Shown here in pieces: positions 23,057 to 32,402 of a DNA stretch of 34,554 nt (within the stretch, counting starts at the first letter, position 1; each line of letters starts with the position of its first letter). The stretch is from an uncultured bacterium (lineage in GTDB: Bacteria; Planctomycetota; Planctomycetia; Gemmatales; HRBIN36). The stretch is from the NCBI GenBank assembly GCA_937858435.1, contig CALLZJ010000236.1, positions 1 through 34,554 on the forward strand, written 5' to 3'. The notes below the pieces were generated by a model, which was given only the letters and a program-made list of their open reading frames with translations, was not told the DNA's origin and did no database searches. The position numbers and the translations under genes are program-made.

Positions 23057-25324
23057 ATGGTCGATCGTCCACTCACTATCCCCGTGGTTGCCGAGCCAAG
23101 TCGCGGCGTTGCCTCGACCTTGGCTACCGTGCCGGAAAACGGCGTCGGCCCCACGCTCGGGTCGCTGTGGCCCACGCTTCTCACCACGCTGCCGCCCCCC
23201 GAACGCCAGCGCCTAGTCGACCAGGCCGCGGAGGCCGGGTTCATCGTCACCCAGCCCTGGCCCGATCACGCCGGCAGCGCCGCCGCTTTGACCCCCGCTC
23301 AGTGGCTGCTCGATGAGCTTGCGGCCGGCTTTCTCGAGGGGCTCCACCAGCGTCAGCCCCCGCCGCCGCCTGGCGATCCTGCCCTGCTTTCGGTCCCGCG
23401 CGCCGATCAGACCGTCGCCGCGGCTCTCGCCAGCCCGGACCTTTTCCTCCTTGTTCATGGAGCCCATGCCGACCCGCTCCCCTGGATCGCACGCTGCCTC
23501 GAAGCCGCCGTGCGCGCCGGCGAGCGTCTCCTGGTGCTGCTCCCGCCTGCCGCCGCCAGCGATGGCCGCTGGTCCACCTGGCTCGAACATCAGGAACTTT
23601 TCACAACGGTCGTCGCGGCGCCCGAGCTTCTCGGAGCAGCGGACAGTGCCTGGTCTCGCGTTGCGCTCGGCCGACGGATCGAAGCGATGCATGCCCACCT
23701 GGCCGCGGATGTGGCCCGCCGCCAGGAGTTGCTCCAGGCCGTGGTCCAGAGCGCGGAAGCCAGGGTGTGGGCCGCTCAGGACTGGCGGGGCCGCTGGCTG
23801 CAACTCGGGGAGATGCGGGCAGCGATCGAACAGCAAGTGCAGTCGCTCGCCGGTATCGCCAAACAGGTCAAGGGCATCCTCATGGGGTCGGAGCGGGAAC
23901 CGACTCTGGAAGTGGCCCATCGCCACCTGGCCGAGGAGCAAGAGCGGCACGAGGCGGCCTATCTCGATCTGCAGACCAGGCTGAACGAAGCGGAAGCCAA
24001 GCGCCATGAGCTTTGGCTGCAGGTCGAGAAGTGGCGGCAGCAAGTGAAGCAACAGGAGGAGTTCCTGGCACAACGCAGCGCTTTGAAGCCCTGGCATCCG
24101 CGCTGGTGGACGTCGCTGTTCCAGGGCCGTGGCAAGCAGCGGCTCGAAGAGTTCCGCACCCGTTGTGCCGAAGCCAAGGAGGCTCTCGAGCAGGCCGAAG
24201 AGGGGGTCCGCGATGCACTCAATATGCTCGAGATCGAAACGCAGCGCCACACGGCCGCCCGCGATCAGATCATCGCCGATGCGGTTCGCCAGCGGCAGGA
24301 GTCGGTAAACCAGGAGCTGGCGGAAGTGCGTGGCCGAATCGCCGAGGCCGAGCGTGATTGGGCCGAACTCGTGGCCGCGCTCGATGGTGCGGGCCAGGTG
24401 GAAGTGTGCCCCCAGGAAGCCGACCTGGAGCCGCTCATCGATCTGGCCAACCGGCGATTGGCAGAAGCCCAGTCGGCCCTGGCCCGGCATCACGCCAAAC
24501 TCCCCGATGAAGCTCAGTTGCGCGACCTGCTCCTGGATCGTTATTCGGGCCTGGTCATCGTCCTGGCTCCTGGTGCCGAAGCAGTGATGCCCGAACTGCT
24601 CGGCAAGCGGCCCTTCGATCGCCTGATCGCCACGACCACGGAGACGCGTCCAATTGCTGCCCTGCGCGGCTGGCTCGGGTTGGCACGGCGCGCGATCCTG
24701 GTCGGGGCCGACGGCGGGGACAGCGAGTTTGCTCGTTGGCTGGGGCTGTTGAAGACCGGCGCGCTCACCACGACGTTGACCTGGCATTCCAGCGGCGACC
24801 GGCTGCGGTGCGTGTGGGACGCGGAACGGCACAAGAGCGGAACCGACGTCCAAATGGAAAACCTGGTCACGCATCCGGATGTGGAGTTGCAGATCGCCAC
24901 CGATGCCGCGGGGGAGCCAAGGCTGGTCGCGGTCGAATTCCCCGCCGAACGCTTCTCGATCGTCGAGGCCAAGCGGATTCTGTACGAGGAACTCGGTGAG
25001 TTGACGCTGGCGCCGGGATGGGCCCTGCCCCACTGGCAGTTGACCCCGGCGGGCTGGGTCTGGGCCCTGGGTGCCGACGCTGGCGAAGGAGCGGGCACGG
25101 CCGTAGAACTCGAACCGGGCCTGCGTGAAGTCATGTCTCAGGAGGCTGACGGAGTCTGGCAGACGCGGCGGCTGGAATTCTCCTTGGCGCACGAGTGGAA
25201 CTGGGACAGAATCTGGGAGTGGATGATGCAACACCTGGCCGGCTCGGCGCTGGCCCGGTTTGCGTCTCTCGAGGCTGTCGACCATGCGCCCGAAGTCCGC
25301 TCCGAGGCCCCCAGGGGCCGGTGA
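23057..25324 (+). CDS. Large coiled-coil protein resembling an SF1 helicase with degenerate ATPase motifs
   Basis: 755 aa from ATG 23057; GTG 23000 (774 aa) is equally open and neither has a strong ribosome binding site. A hydrophobic strand then VHGAHADPLP, followed by a helix and GERLLVLLPPAAA, matches where SF1 helicases of the DNA2/NAM7 type have GPPGTGKT and motif Ia, but the Walker A residues are missing. About 250 residues of charged coiled coil follow (EEQERHEAAYLDLQTRLNEA and similar). Then come FDRLIATTTETRPIAALRGW and RRAILVGADGG, which sit like motifs II and III (DEA..., VGDPxQ) without their acidic residues. The C-terminal 200 aa are unrecognised. I infer a non-catalytic helicase-like scaffold. 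The next gene starts directly after its stop. Confidence 0.7.
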   Translation: MVDRPLTIPVVAEPSRGVASTLATVPENGVGPTLGSLWPTLLTTLPPPERQRLVDQAAEAGFIVTQPWPDHAGSAAALTPAQWLLDELAAGFLEGLHQRQPPPPPGDPALLSVPRADQTVAAALASPDLFLLVHGAHADPLPWIARCLEAAVRAGERLLVLLPPAAASDGRWSTWLEHQELFTTVVAAPELLGAADSAWSRVALGRRIEAMHAHLAADVARRQELLQAVVQSAEARVWAAQDWRGRWLQLGEMRAAIEQQVQSLAGIAKQVKGILMGSEREPTLEVAHRHLAEEQERHEAAYLDLQTRLNEAEAKRHELWLQVEKWRQQVKQQEEFLAQRSALKPWHPRWWTSLFQGRGKQRLEEFRTRCAEAKEALEQAEEGVRDALNMLEIETQRHTAARDQIIADAVRQRQESVNQELAEVRGRIAEAERDWAELVAALDGAGQVEVCPQEADLEPLIDLANRRLAEAQSALARHHAKLPDEAQLRDLLLDRYSGLVIVLAPGAEAVMPELLGKRPFDRLIATTTETRPIAALRGWLGLARRAILVGADGGDSEFARWLGLLKTGALTTTLTWHSSGDRLRCVWDAERHKSGTDVQMENLVTHPDVELQIATDAAGEPRLVAVEFPAERFSIVEAKRILYEELGELTLAPGWALPHWQLTPAGWVWALGADAGEGAGTAVELEPGLREVMSQEADGVWQTRRLEFSLAHEWNWDRIWEWMMQHLAGSALARFASLEAVDHAPEVRSEAPRGR

Positions 25325-26314
25325 ATGACCGCTGCCGCCCGCGGCCTGCCCGCCAGTGTTGCCCTCGGTCGACTCGCTCGCCTGCTCCCCGAGCCGCCCT
25401 CTCACGGCATGTGGCTCGGTTGGCTCGACTTGCTCAACCTCGAACTCCTCGTGGACGTCGCCGTCCGTGAACCTCTCGATCCCCTGGAGTCCTGGCTCCT
25501 GGCCGCTGCCGCTCCGCCCGCGACGCTGCCCTCGCCTGACGCCATGGCGAACAACGCAGGCCTCGTCCATCGCCTTAGGCAGCGGGCCGTGCAGCGTAGC
25601 TGGCTTGAGCCCATGGGCGATTCGTGGATTCTTACCCCGGCAGGAGCGGCAGCGCTGGTCTCGGGTCAGCACCGAAACACCCGCCAGGAACGCCGGTCTT
25701 TCGCCTCCCTGCCCTCACCCACGGGCGGCCAGATCGGCTACATCCCCGTCCCCGCGTCCACTCCGATCAAGTTGCGGCCAGCACTGGTGGACCTCAAGGA
25801 CCTCCGGGGACGACTCGAGCGCTGCCTGGCCGAGAATGAGGATTGGAAGACCCGGCATGGCTTTCCCTTGGAAGTCGCGGGCATCGTCGCGGCGGCTCCG
25901 GAGCCCTGGCAAGCTGTCCCGCTCGGCTGCACGGTGGAAGTCTGCTTCCTCTTGGCTGTCGGCGAGCGCTGGCGGCTCTATGCGGCCGACCCGGCTTACG
26001 GCCGGCTGATGCCCTCGACGCCCATCATGGAGTGCGCGAGTCTGGACGAGTTTAAGGAAGTCTTCGGCGAGCATCTGCCGCAGGCGCTGCTGTCGTCGGA
26101 CTGGCAGCGAGCCTGGGAGCGGGGGGCCCGGAGCAATCGCTGGCCGGCGGGCAAGGCCGTGCGGAGCCCTCGCTTCGGCCAAGAGGTAACGCTCCGGATC
26201 GAACTCGATCGGCTAAGTACGGCTCCAGCCGAGGAGCAATGGTTGATGGCCGGACATGGTCCTTGGCATGCCGTGGCTCGACTCGAGTTTCTGCCCCCGA
26301 GCCGGAATCCATAG
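25325..26314 (+). CDS. Unknown protein cotranscribed with the helicase-like gene
   Basis: 329 aa. The ATG follows the TGA of the preceding gene with no gap, so translation is coupled and the two products probably act together. The first 125 residues are helical and rich in Leu and Ala (LPEPPSHGMWLGWLDLLNLE), with LEPMGDSWILTPAGAAALVS resembling the end of a winged-helix unit. From about 150, a mixed alpha/beta domain includes IKLRPALVDLKDLRGRLERC, VEVCFLLAVGERWRLYAADP and WLMAGHGPWHAVARLEF. No catalytic motif, signal peptide or membrane segment is seen. I do not recognise the family. Confidence 0.7.
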   Translation: MTAAARGLPASVALGRLARLLPEPPSHGMWLGWLDLLNLELLVDVAVREPLDPLESWLLAAAAPPATLPSPDAMANNAGLVHRLRQRAVQRSWLEPMGDSWILTPAGAAALVSGQHRNTRQERRSFASLPSPTGGQIGYIPVPASTPIKLRPALVDLKDLRGRLERCLAENEDWKTRHGFPLEVAGIVAAAPEPWQAVPLGCTVEVCFLLAVGERWRLYAADPAYGRLMPSTPIMECASLDEFKEVFGEHLPQALLSSDWQRAWERGARSNRWPAGKAVRSPRFGQEVTLRIELDRLSTAPAEEQWLMAGHGPWHAVARLEFLPPSRNP

Positions 26315-26421
26315 CCGGGCAATCGAAATCGCCAGGCTCATCGTCTATGCTGTAGGCTGGCGCACCGACCCGAGCCAGCGGCGCTCGTTCCTTCCATGAA
26401 AACAATCTCAAGGAGCAGGCC

Positions 26422-28572
26422 ATGAAGAATTGGCGACTCATGATGATGGGCATCGGCATCGGTGCCCTCCTCCCGGCCCTGGCCGCGAGCGTCCTGCCGT
26501 TGGCCTCGGCCCAGCCCGGCGGCGGCCCCCCGACCGGCACCGCTCCCCAGCAGCAGTCCCTGCCCGTTGTCCGCGTCGTCCTGTTCAGCAGCGGCGTGGG
26601 GTACTTTGAGCACTTCGGCACGGTCGCGGGCAACACGACCACCGAACTGCGCTTCAAAACCGCACAAATCAACGACATCCTCAAGAGCCTCGTCCTCCAG
26701 GACATGGACGGCGGCAAGGTGACCACCATCACCTATCCGTCGCAAGACCCCATCAGCAAAACCCTGCGCAGCTTTCAGGTCGACATCACCGACAACCCCA
26801 GCCTCGCCGACCTGCTGAACCAGCTTCGCGGGGCGAAGGTGAAAGTCTCGGTCGCGACGACCGAACTCGCGGGCACCATCCTCGGGGTGGAAACCAAGCA
26901 GAAACCCATCGGCGATGGCAAGTTCGTGCCCACGCCGGTGCTGAACCTGCTCGCGGGCGCGACGATCCGGTCGGTCGAACTGCCCGACGTCCGGGAACTG
27001 TCGCTCGAAGACCCGCAACTGCAAGCGGAGCTGACGCAGGCGCTTGTCGCGCTGGCGGCGGCGCGGGATCAGGATAAGAAGCCCGTCGGGATCAACTTTC
27101 TCGGCGAGGGTGAGCGGCGCGTGCGCGTCGGGTACGTCGTCGAAACCCCCATCTGGAAGACCAGCTACCGGCTGATCCTCGACGACCCCAAAGCCGTCGG
27201 CGAAGACGGCAAACCCAAGCCCGGCGGAAACTTGCAGGGATGGGCCATCGTCGAAAACCAGACCGACAACGACTGGACGAACGTGCAGCTCAGCCTGGTG
27301 TCGGGTCGGCCGATCAGCTTCGTGCAGGATCTGTATCAGCCGCTGTACCTGCCGCGTCCGGTGGTGCAGCCGCAACTGTACGCGAGCCTGCGCCCGCAAC
27401 AGTATGAAGGCGGATGGGGCGGCGGTGGCGCTGGTGGTACGGACGACCGGGCCATGAACGCCCCCGCGCCGGCCTCTCCCATGCCGTCCGCCGCCCGCGC
27501 CCGTCGTGAGGCCGGTGCAGCCGGCGGACGTCTCGGCACCGCCGCCGAAGCCGATGAGATGCAAGCCCTCGACGCCGCCAAGAGCATCGAGTCCGTCGCA
27601 TCCGCCGCCCAGGTGGGTGAGCTGTTCCAATACACCGTCGGCAACGTCAGCCTGCCGCGTCAGAAGAGCGCGATGATCCCGATCATCACCGATCCGCTCA
27701 GCGTCGAGCGCGTCAGCATCTTCAACCTGCAGGTGCTCGCGAAGCATCCGCTGAACGGCGCGATCCTCACCAACACGACCGACAAGCACCTGCTGACCGG
27801 CCCGATCACCGTCTTCGACGGCGGCGGGTATGCCGGCGACGCGCAGATCGACAACGTGCCCCCGGGTCAGCAGCGTCTGCTCAGCTACGGGATCGACCTG
27901 CAGGTCGTCGCCGACGCCGCCAAGAACGAGCAGACCAACACGATCCAGACCGGCAAGATCGTCCGCGGCGTGCTGAACGTGCAGCGAAAGGTTGTCCACA
28001 AGCACACCTACGCATTCGAGAACAAGTCGCCGACGAACAAGACGATCGTCGTCGAACACGGCCGATTTGGTGGGGATTGGACGCTTGTCGATACCCCCGA
28101 ACCGTTCGAGAAAACCGACGACGTCTACCGCTTCAAGCTGCCCGTCGAAGCGAACAAGACCAACGAGATCGCGATCACGCAGCAAATCGTGCAGAGCGAA
28201 GGCTTTGCGATCCTCAATGCCGACGTCGGGCAATTGCAGTTCTACTCGCGCCAAGGCGCCATCCCGCAAAACGTGCGCGATGCCCTGATCGAGGCGATGA
28301 ACCGTAAGGTGGCGCTGGTGGAGGTCGAGCGCAAGATCAACGAGGTCGATCGGCAGTTGCAGTCGATCACGCAGGAACAGACCCGCATCCGCGAGAACGT
28401 CCGCACGATCAACGACCGCAACGACGCCTACTACAACCGGCTGCTCAAGAAGCTCGATGAGCAGGAAAGCCAGATCGAGAAACTGCAACAGGACCGCGCC
28501 AAGCTCGTCGCCGAGCGCGAGCAGAAGCAGGCGGAGTTGGAGAATTATCTCCAGAACCTGAACGTCGGATAA
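26422..28572 (+). CDS. Secreted DUF4139 domain protein
   Basis: 716 aa with AAGGAG 6 nt before ATG 26422. A signal peptide covers residues 1-30 (MMMGIGIGALLPALAASVLP). The mature N-terminus has VVRVVLFSSGVGYFEHFGTV and RFKTAQINDILKSLVLQDMD, typical of the DUF4139 family in planctomycetes. The core contains VRVGYVVETPIWKTSYRLIL and GWAIVENQTDNDWTNVQLSL, the hallmark beta-sandwich portion. A Gly/Ala/Pro-rich linker (about 330-370) splits the domain. The C-terminal 100 residues form a coiled coil (VEVERKINEVDRQLQSITQE...). Members are cell-envelope proteins of unknown biochemical function; some are annotated mucoidy inhibitor-like. No gene fills 26315-26421. Confidence 0.88.
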   Translation: MKNWRLMMMGIGIGALLPALAASVLPLASAQPGGGPPTGTAPQQQSLPVVRVVLFSSGVGYFEHFGTVAGNTTTELRFKTAQINDILKSLVLQDMDGGKVTTITYPSQDPISKTLRSFQVDITDNPSLADLLNQLRGAKVKVSVATTELAGTILGVETKQKPIGDGKFVPTPVLNLLAGATIRSVELPDVRELSLEDPQLQAELTQALVALAAARDQDKKPVGINFLGEGERRVRVGYVVETPIWKTSYRLILDDPKAVGEDGKPKPGGNLQGWAIVENQTDNDWTNVQLSLVSGRPISFVQDLYQPLYLPRPVVQPQLYASLRPQQYEGGWGGGGAGGTDDRAMNAPAPASPMPSAARARREAGAAGGRLGTAAEADEMQALDAAKSIESVASAAQVGELFQYTVGNVSLPRQKSAMIPIITDPLSVERVSIFNLQVLAKHPLNGAILTNTTDKHLLTGPITVFDGGGYAGDAQIDNVPPGQQRLLSYGIDLQVVADAAKNEQTNTIQTGKIVRGVLNVQRKVVHKHTYAFENKSPTNKTIVVEHGRFGGDWTLVDTPEPFEKTDDVYRFKLPVEANKTNEIAITQQIVQSEGFAILNADVGQLQFYSRQGAIPQNVRDALIEAMNRKVALVEVERKINEVDRQLQSITQEQTRIRENVRTINDRNDAYYNRLLKKLDEQESQIEKLQQDRAKLVAEREQKQAELENYLQNLNVG

Positions 28573-28656
28573 GCGTCAAACATGCTTGCCGCGAGACGGG
28601 GCGTCGCTCGATGGCGACGCTCCGATTTCGTAATGCTCCATCCCGAGGAGGCTCGT

Positions 28657-29736
28657 ATGTGGCGGATGATCTGCGCGTTGCTGGTGTCGATGTCGCTAAT
28701 TCATGGATGCACAAAGAAGGAACCGCAATCCATCACGAACGAGGGTCCAACCAACCCAGTCGCGAGCGTGGCGCTTGAGGATGGCCAAACCCTCAGCGGG
28801 CCTTACACGAGCGGCAATCTCGCGGTCTACCTCGTGCACGGCCCGGATCGCACCGGCGGGCGGCGCTATCTCACGCTCGCCGAGGCGATGGAGCAGAACA
28901 AGCTGATCGTGCATGAGACGGGAGACGTTAACACGCTTGCCATCGAATGTGTCAGCGACGACATCGTCTTCATCCCCGCCGGCTCGGTCGTGAAAGGCGG
29001 CAAGCAGGATCGCACGCTCGGCAGCGACGTGATCATCACGCGCGACGATGGGAAGATGCCGATCGACGCGTTCTGCGTCGAGCAAGGCCGCTGGCGCCAG
29101 CGCGGCGGGGAGACGGTCGCGCACTTCGCCTCCGCGCCGTCCATGGTCGCGGGGCGTGAACTGAAGATCGCCGCCAACGCGAACATTCCCGGGCTGAACA
29201 AGCAAGGCGAGGTCTGGGAGAACGTCGCCCGGGCGCAGGTGCGTCTCAGCACCGCGCTCAACGCCGACGTGCGTGACGAAGCCTCCGCCAGCAGTTTCCA
29301 GCTCACGATGGAAAATCAGAAGCTGCGTGCCGCGATGGAAACGCGCCAGCGCGGGCTCGTGAGCGTGATCGATGGGCGCGACGACGTCGTCGGCTGGGTC
29401 TACGCGATCAACGGCCAGCCGGTGTCGGGAAATGTGTACGCATCGCCCGACCTCTTTCGCAAGCTCTGGCCGAGGCGGCGGGGGCCGGCGGCGGGCGAGG
29501 CGCGCGCCGGGGGGTCCGGGCCGCCCCCCCAGCCCGCCGGCGAGATCGTCGAAACCCCCGCCCCCGCGCTCGAAGACGCCGCCGCCCTGCTCGCGACTGC
29601 GCGCACCGAAGGCGCGCAGCGTGAAGTCAACGGCCGAACCACCGTCAACACCTACGACTCCTCCGACACGGTCCATCTCGAAACCGAAGACCGCGCCAAC
29701 GGATACATCCTGCATCGCAGCGTGCTCAGAAAATAG
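28657..29736 (+). CDS. Lipoprotein with DUF6569 (ARPP-1) domain
   Basis: 359 aa from ATG 28657, with GGAGG 7 nt upstream; the frame stays open to 28582. The N-terminus MWRMICALLVSMSLIHGC is a lipoprotein signal with Cys18. The domain at about 40-260 has NLAVYLVHGPD, YLTLAEAMEQNKLIVHE, DIVFIPAGSVVKGGKQDRTL and DAFCVEQGRWRQRGG, the conserved landmarks of DUF6569. The family was described by association with ADP-ribosylglycohydrolase and phosphatase genes; its activity is unknown. A Pro/Gly/Ala-rich linker (about 275-310) leads to a polar C-terminal segment. It follows the DUF4139 gene by 84 nt on the same strand, and both products are exported. Confidence 0.8.
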   Translation: MWRMICALLVSMSLIHGCTKKEPQSITNEGPTNPVASVALEDGQTLSGPYTSGNLAVYLVHGPDRTGGRRYLTLAEAMEQNKLIVHETGDVNTLAIECVSDDIVFIPAGSVVKGGKQDRTLGSDVIITRDDGKMPIDAFCVEQGRWRQRGGETVAHFASAPSMVAGRELKIAANANIPGLNKQGEVWENVARAQVRLSTALNADVRDEASASSFQLTMENQKLRAAMETRQRGLVSVIDGRDDVVGWVYAINGQPVSGNVYASPDLFRKLWPRRRGPAAGEARAGGSGPPPQPAGEIVETPAPALEDAAALLATARTEGAQREVNGRTTVNTYDSSDTVHLETEDRANGYILHRSVLRK

Positions 29737-29752
29737 CGCCGACGGCCCAGCG

Positions 29753-30301
29753 TTACTTCAGTTCCGCCAGCGCCTTGATCGGCAGATCCTTGATCAGCGC
29801 CTGGAACTCGTCCTTGCTGATCCCGCTGGCCGAGAAGTTGAGCACGAAACGCTCCGCGACATAGAGCTGCAGCGAGCCTTCCTTGTCCTCGGAGTTGTAG
29901 CGCTCGATCCCCGGCGCGCCCTCGACCTTGACGGAACGTTCGTATTCGTTCTCGGTTTCGCGATCGATCTCGACCTGCCCGAGATGCGCGAACATCGCCG
30001 CGGCGGGGTTGTTCGGGCCGTAGTCCATCAGTTGGATCGAGGCGTTCTTGTCGTCGTCCTTGCCGTAGAGGCTCTCGGCCTGGCTGATCGAGAACTCACC
30101 GACGCGGTTGCGCGATCCCTCCCGGCCGGTGCGCGCCAGGTCGCCGAGCTTCTCCGGGAGAATGTCGCGCAGCTTGCGGAAATCGATCGACTCCTGCTTC
30201 GGTGCCTCCTCCCGGGTCGCGGGCTCTTCCGCAAAGACGGGCAACGTCACCGCGCCTGCAAGCGGAATCACCACGACGATCGACTTGACCCAGTTGTTCA
30301 T
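29753..30301 (-). CDS. Small secreted protein of unknown function
   Basis: 182 aa from ATG 30301, with AAGGAG 6 nt upstream; the open frame to 30367 lacks such support. Residues 1-24 form a signal peptide (MNNWVKSIVVVIPLAGAVTL, cleavage after FAEE or close to it). The mature protein is acidic and mixed alpha/beta: IDFRKLRDILPEKLGDLAR, SRNRVGEFSISQAESLYG, SIQLMDYGPNNPAAAMFAHL, then SLQLYVAERFVLNFSASGIS. No Cys is present. It is convergent with the DUF6569 gene (16 nt apart) and divergent from the Gln-rich membrane protein. I do not recognise the family. Confidence 0.75.
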   Translation of the reverse strand: MNNWVKSIVVVIPLAGAVTLPVFAEEPATREEAPKQESIDFRKLRDILPEKLGDLARTGREGSRNRVGEFSISQAESLYGKDDDKNASIQLMDYGPNNPAAAMFAHLGQVEIDRETENEYERSVKVEGAPGIERYNSEDKEGSLQLYVAERFVLNFSASGISKDEFQALIKDLPIKALAELK

Positions 30302-30523
30302 CTCATTCTCCTTCCAGAAACACATGTGCCGACCCATCGGCCGGCCCGGTAACGACATCCCCGCCACGTAGACAGCGAGGAATCGCCGACGTTAGACGGG
30401 TTGGGCGGCAGCGTCAAACCCGCTTCGGATGCAGAGAATTGTGTTCCCTCCGCCTACGATTTGTGGAACAATGCCGTCGGCCGGGCGTCATTGCCGATAT
30501 GCCCGAATGAAAGGGGCCGCGAC

Positions 30524-32350
30524 GTGAACAGCATCCTTGAGAAAGTCCGACGCGTCCGATCGCTTCTCACGCTGCACGGGTTTATCCACGCGCTGGCGTG
30601 GATGGTGACGATCGCGCTGGTCGGTGTGCTGCTGGCGATGATCGTTCAGCGGGTCAGCGGATATGCCCTGCCCGGGCGCGCGATCTACTGGCTGACCGGC
30701 GCGGGCGCGGCGGCGGTGATCGCGGCGATGGCGCTCGCGATCGCGCGTCGTCCCTCGCAACTGGATGCCGCGATCGCCATCGATGCCGCGCTGGGCACGC
30801 GCGAAAAACTCTCGACCGCGCTGTTCGTCGGATCAAGCACCGACCCGTTCGCGATCGCCGCCGTCAACGACGCCGAGCAGGCCGCCCGATCCCTCGATAC
30901 GCGTCGTCATTTCAAGCTCGCGACCCCGCGCGGGTTGCCCTACGCGCTGACGACCGGCGTGGTCGCACTGCTCACCTGGGCGATGCTTCCGCAGATCACC
31001 TGGGGACAAGACGAGCCGGCCGACGAGCTGGCGGTGGTCGATCCCAATCAGCCCAACGCCGTCAAGCAGCAGATTGAAGCGCTCGCCCGCGCGATCGACG
31101 AAGCGCCCGACATCGCCGAGCAGTCCGAAGCGCTTCAGGAAGCGAAGCGCGATCTCGAGAACCTCCGCGCGCTGGCGGAACGCGATCCGGATGCGGCCCG
31201 TCGTGAGGTGCAGTCCGTTCAACGCAACATCGAACAGGAAGTGCAGCGGCAGATCCAGGAAAACCAGGCGATCGCGCGCGCCCGCGAGGATCAGCGGCAG
31301 TTCCAGAACAATCTCGACGCCCCCACCAAGCAAGGCGAAGTCGCCGACGCGCATCGCGCGGTCGCGAAAGGCGACTTCCAGGAAGCGATCGCCAGCCTGC
31401 AGGAAGCGGTGGACAAATTCGAGCAGAAAGATGACGAACAGAAGCAGGAAACCGCCAACCAGATGCAGGAGCTGGCGCGTCAGCTCGAGCAGGCCGCCAA
31501 CGACCCGCAGCAGCAGAAGCGGATGGAAGAACAGCTCAATCGCATGGGCATGAACAAGGAGCAAGCCCAGCAGGCGATGGACGCGCTCCAGCGCGCCGCG
31601 CAGGGAGACCCCCAGGCCGCCGAGCAACTGCAGCAGATGGCGCAGAATGCCATGCAGCAGATGAACAACGGCCAGGGCCCGACCCCCGAGCAACAACAGC
31701 AGATCGAAAACATGCTCCAGCAGTTGCAGGCGCAAGCGAGCAGCCGGGAACAGGCCGAGCAACTCGCGCAGGCGGCGCAGAAGCTTGCCCAGGCGATGCA
31801 GCAGGCATGCAACAACCCCGGACAAGGCGGCAACCCCCAGCCGGGACAGGGCAACCAGGCCGGCAACGCGCCCGGCGGGAACATGGGCGACGCGCTGGCG
31901 GGCATGCAGGACGCGCTCGACCAGATGGACGCGATCCAGCGCGACGCCCAGCAGATGCAAGCCCTCGCCGGCGCCTGCAAGGGCGGCGGAGACGGTAACA
32001 ACCCCGGGCAAGGCATGGGTCAGGGACAGTGGAAAGCCGGCGACCCCAAAGGCCAAGGCGCCGGCATGGGCGGTCCGGGCATCGGCGCCGGCGGGGAAGG
32101 TCAGCGCGCCCCCGCGCCCTTCACCAGCCGAGCCGAGCGAAGCCAATCCCACGACAACCCCGAAGGCCGAGTCCTCGCCCGCACCTTCGTCCGAGACGGA
32201 CAAATCATCACCGGCGAAAGCAAAGCCGGGCTGCGCCAGACCTTGCAAGCCGAAGAAGAACGCGCCGCCGAGGAAGTCGACCAGCAACGCATCAGCCCCG
32301 AAGCCCGCCGCGCCCAACGCGAATACTTCAAGGCGCTGGAGAGTCAGTAA
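30524..32350 (+). CDS. Membrane protein with Gln-rich coiled-coil domain
   Basis: 608 aa from GTG 30524 (AAAGGGG about 8 nt upstream). The longer open frame from 30401 encodes an unlikely N-terminus. Three membrane segments occur near residues 15-40, 50-70 and 135-155 (LTLHGFIHALAWMVTIALVG; GAAAVIAAMALAIARRPSQL; PYALTTGVVALLTWAMLP). They are followed by about 300 residues of Gln-, Glu- and Ala-rich coiled coil, a Gly/Asn/Pro-rich linker, and a C-terminal helix with VLARTFVRDGQIITGESKAG. The layout recalls DUF4175-type planctomycete proteins, but I cannot confirm the family. No enzymatic motif is visible. Confidence 0.75.
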   Translation: MNSILEKVRRVRSLLTLHGFIHALAWMVTIALVGVLLAMIVQRVSGYALPGRAIYWLTGAGAAAVIAAMALAIARRPSQLDAAIAIDAALGTREKLSTALFVGSSTDPFAIAAVNDAEQAARSLDTRRHFKLATPRGLPYALTTGVVALLTWAMLPQITWGQDEPADELAVVDPNQPNAVKQQIEALARAIDEAPDIAEQSEALQEAKRDLENLRALAERDPDAARREVQSVQRNIEQEVQRQIQENQAIARAREDQRQFQNNLDAPTKQGEVADAHRAVAKGDFQEAIASLQEAVDKFEQKDDEQKQETANQMQELARQLEQAANDPQQQKRMEEQLNRMGMNKEQAQQAMDALQRAAQGDPQAAEQLQQMAQNAMQQMNNGQGPTPEQQQQIENMLQQLQAQASSREQAEQLAQAAQKLAQAMQQACNNPGQGGNPQPGQGNQAGNAPGGNMGDALAGMQDALDQMDAIQRDAQQMQALAGACKGGGDGNNPGQGMGQGQWKAGDPKGQGAGMGGPGIGAGGEGQRAPAPFTSRAERSQSHDNPEGRVLARTFVRDGQIITGESKAGLRQTLQAEEERAAEEVDQQRISPEARRAQREYFKALESQ

Positions 32351-32402
32351 ACGCGCTCTATCTCAACATGTGAACAGCCCATGCGGTTGATATCATGCTG
32401 GT

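Noticed and set aside
23213-25672. 819-aa minus-strand open frame
   Set aside because: It is antisense to the coiled-coil and partner genes, has no recognisable domain, and crosses both genes. The plus-strand products show coherent structure.
26338-28488. 716-aa minus-strand open frame
   Set aside because: It is a mirror of the DUF4139 gene, whose plus-strand product has a signal peptide and family motifs.
30833-32317. 494-aa minus-strand Leu-rich open frame
   Set aside because: It is antisense to the Gln-rich coiled coil; CAG and GAG codons read backwards give Leu-rich nonsense.
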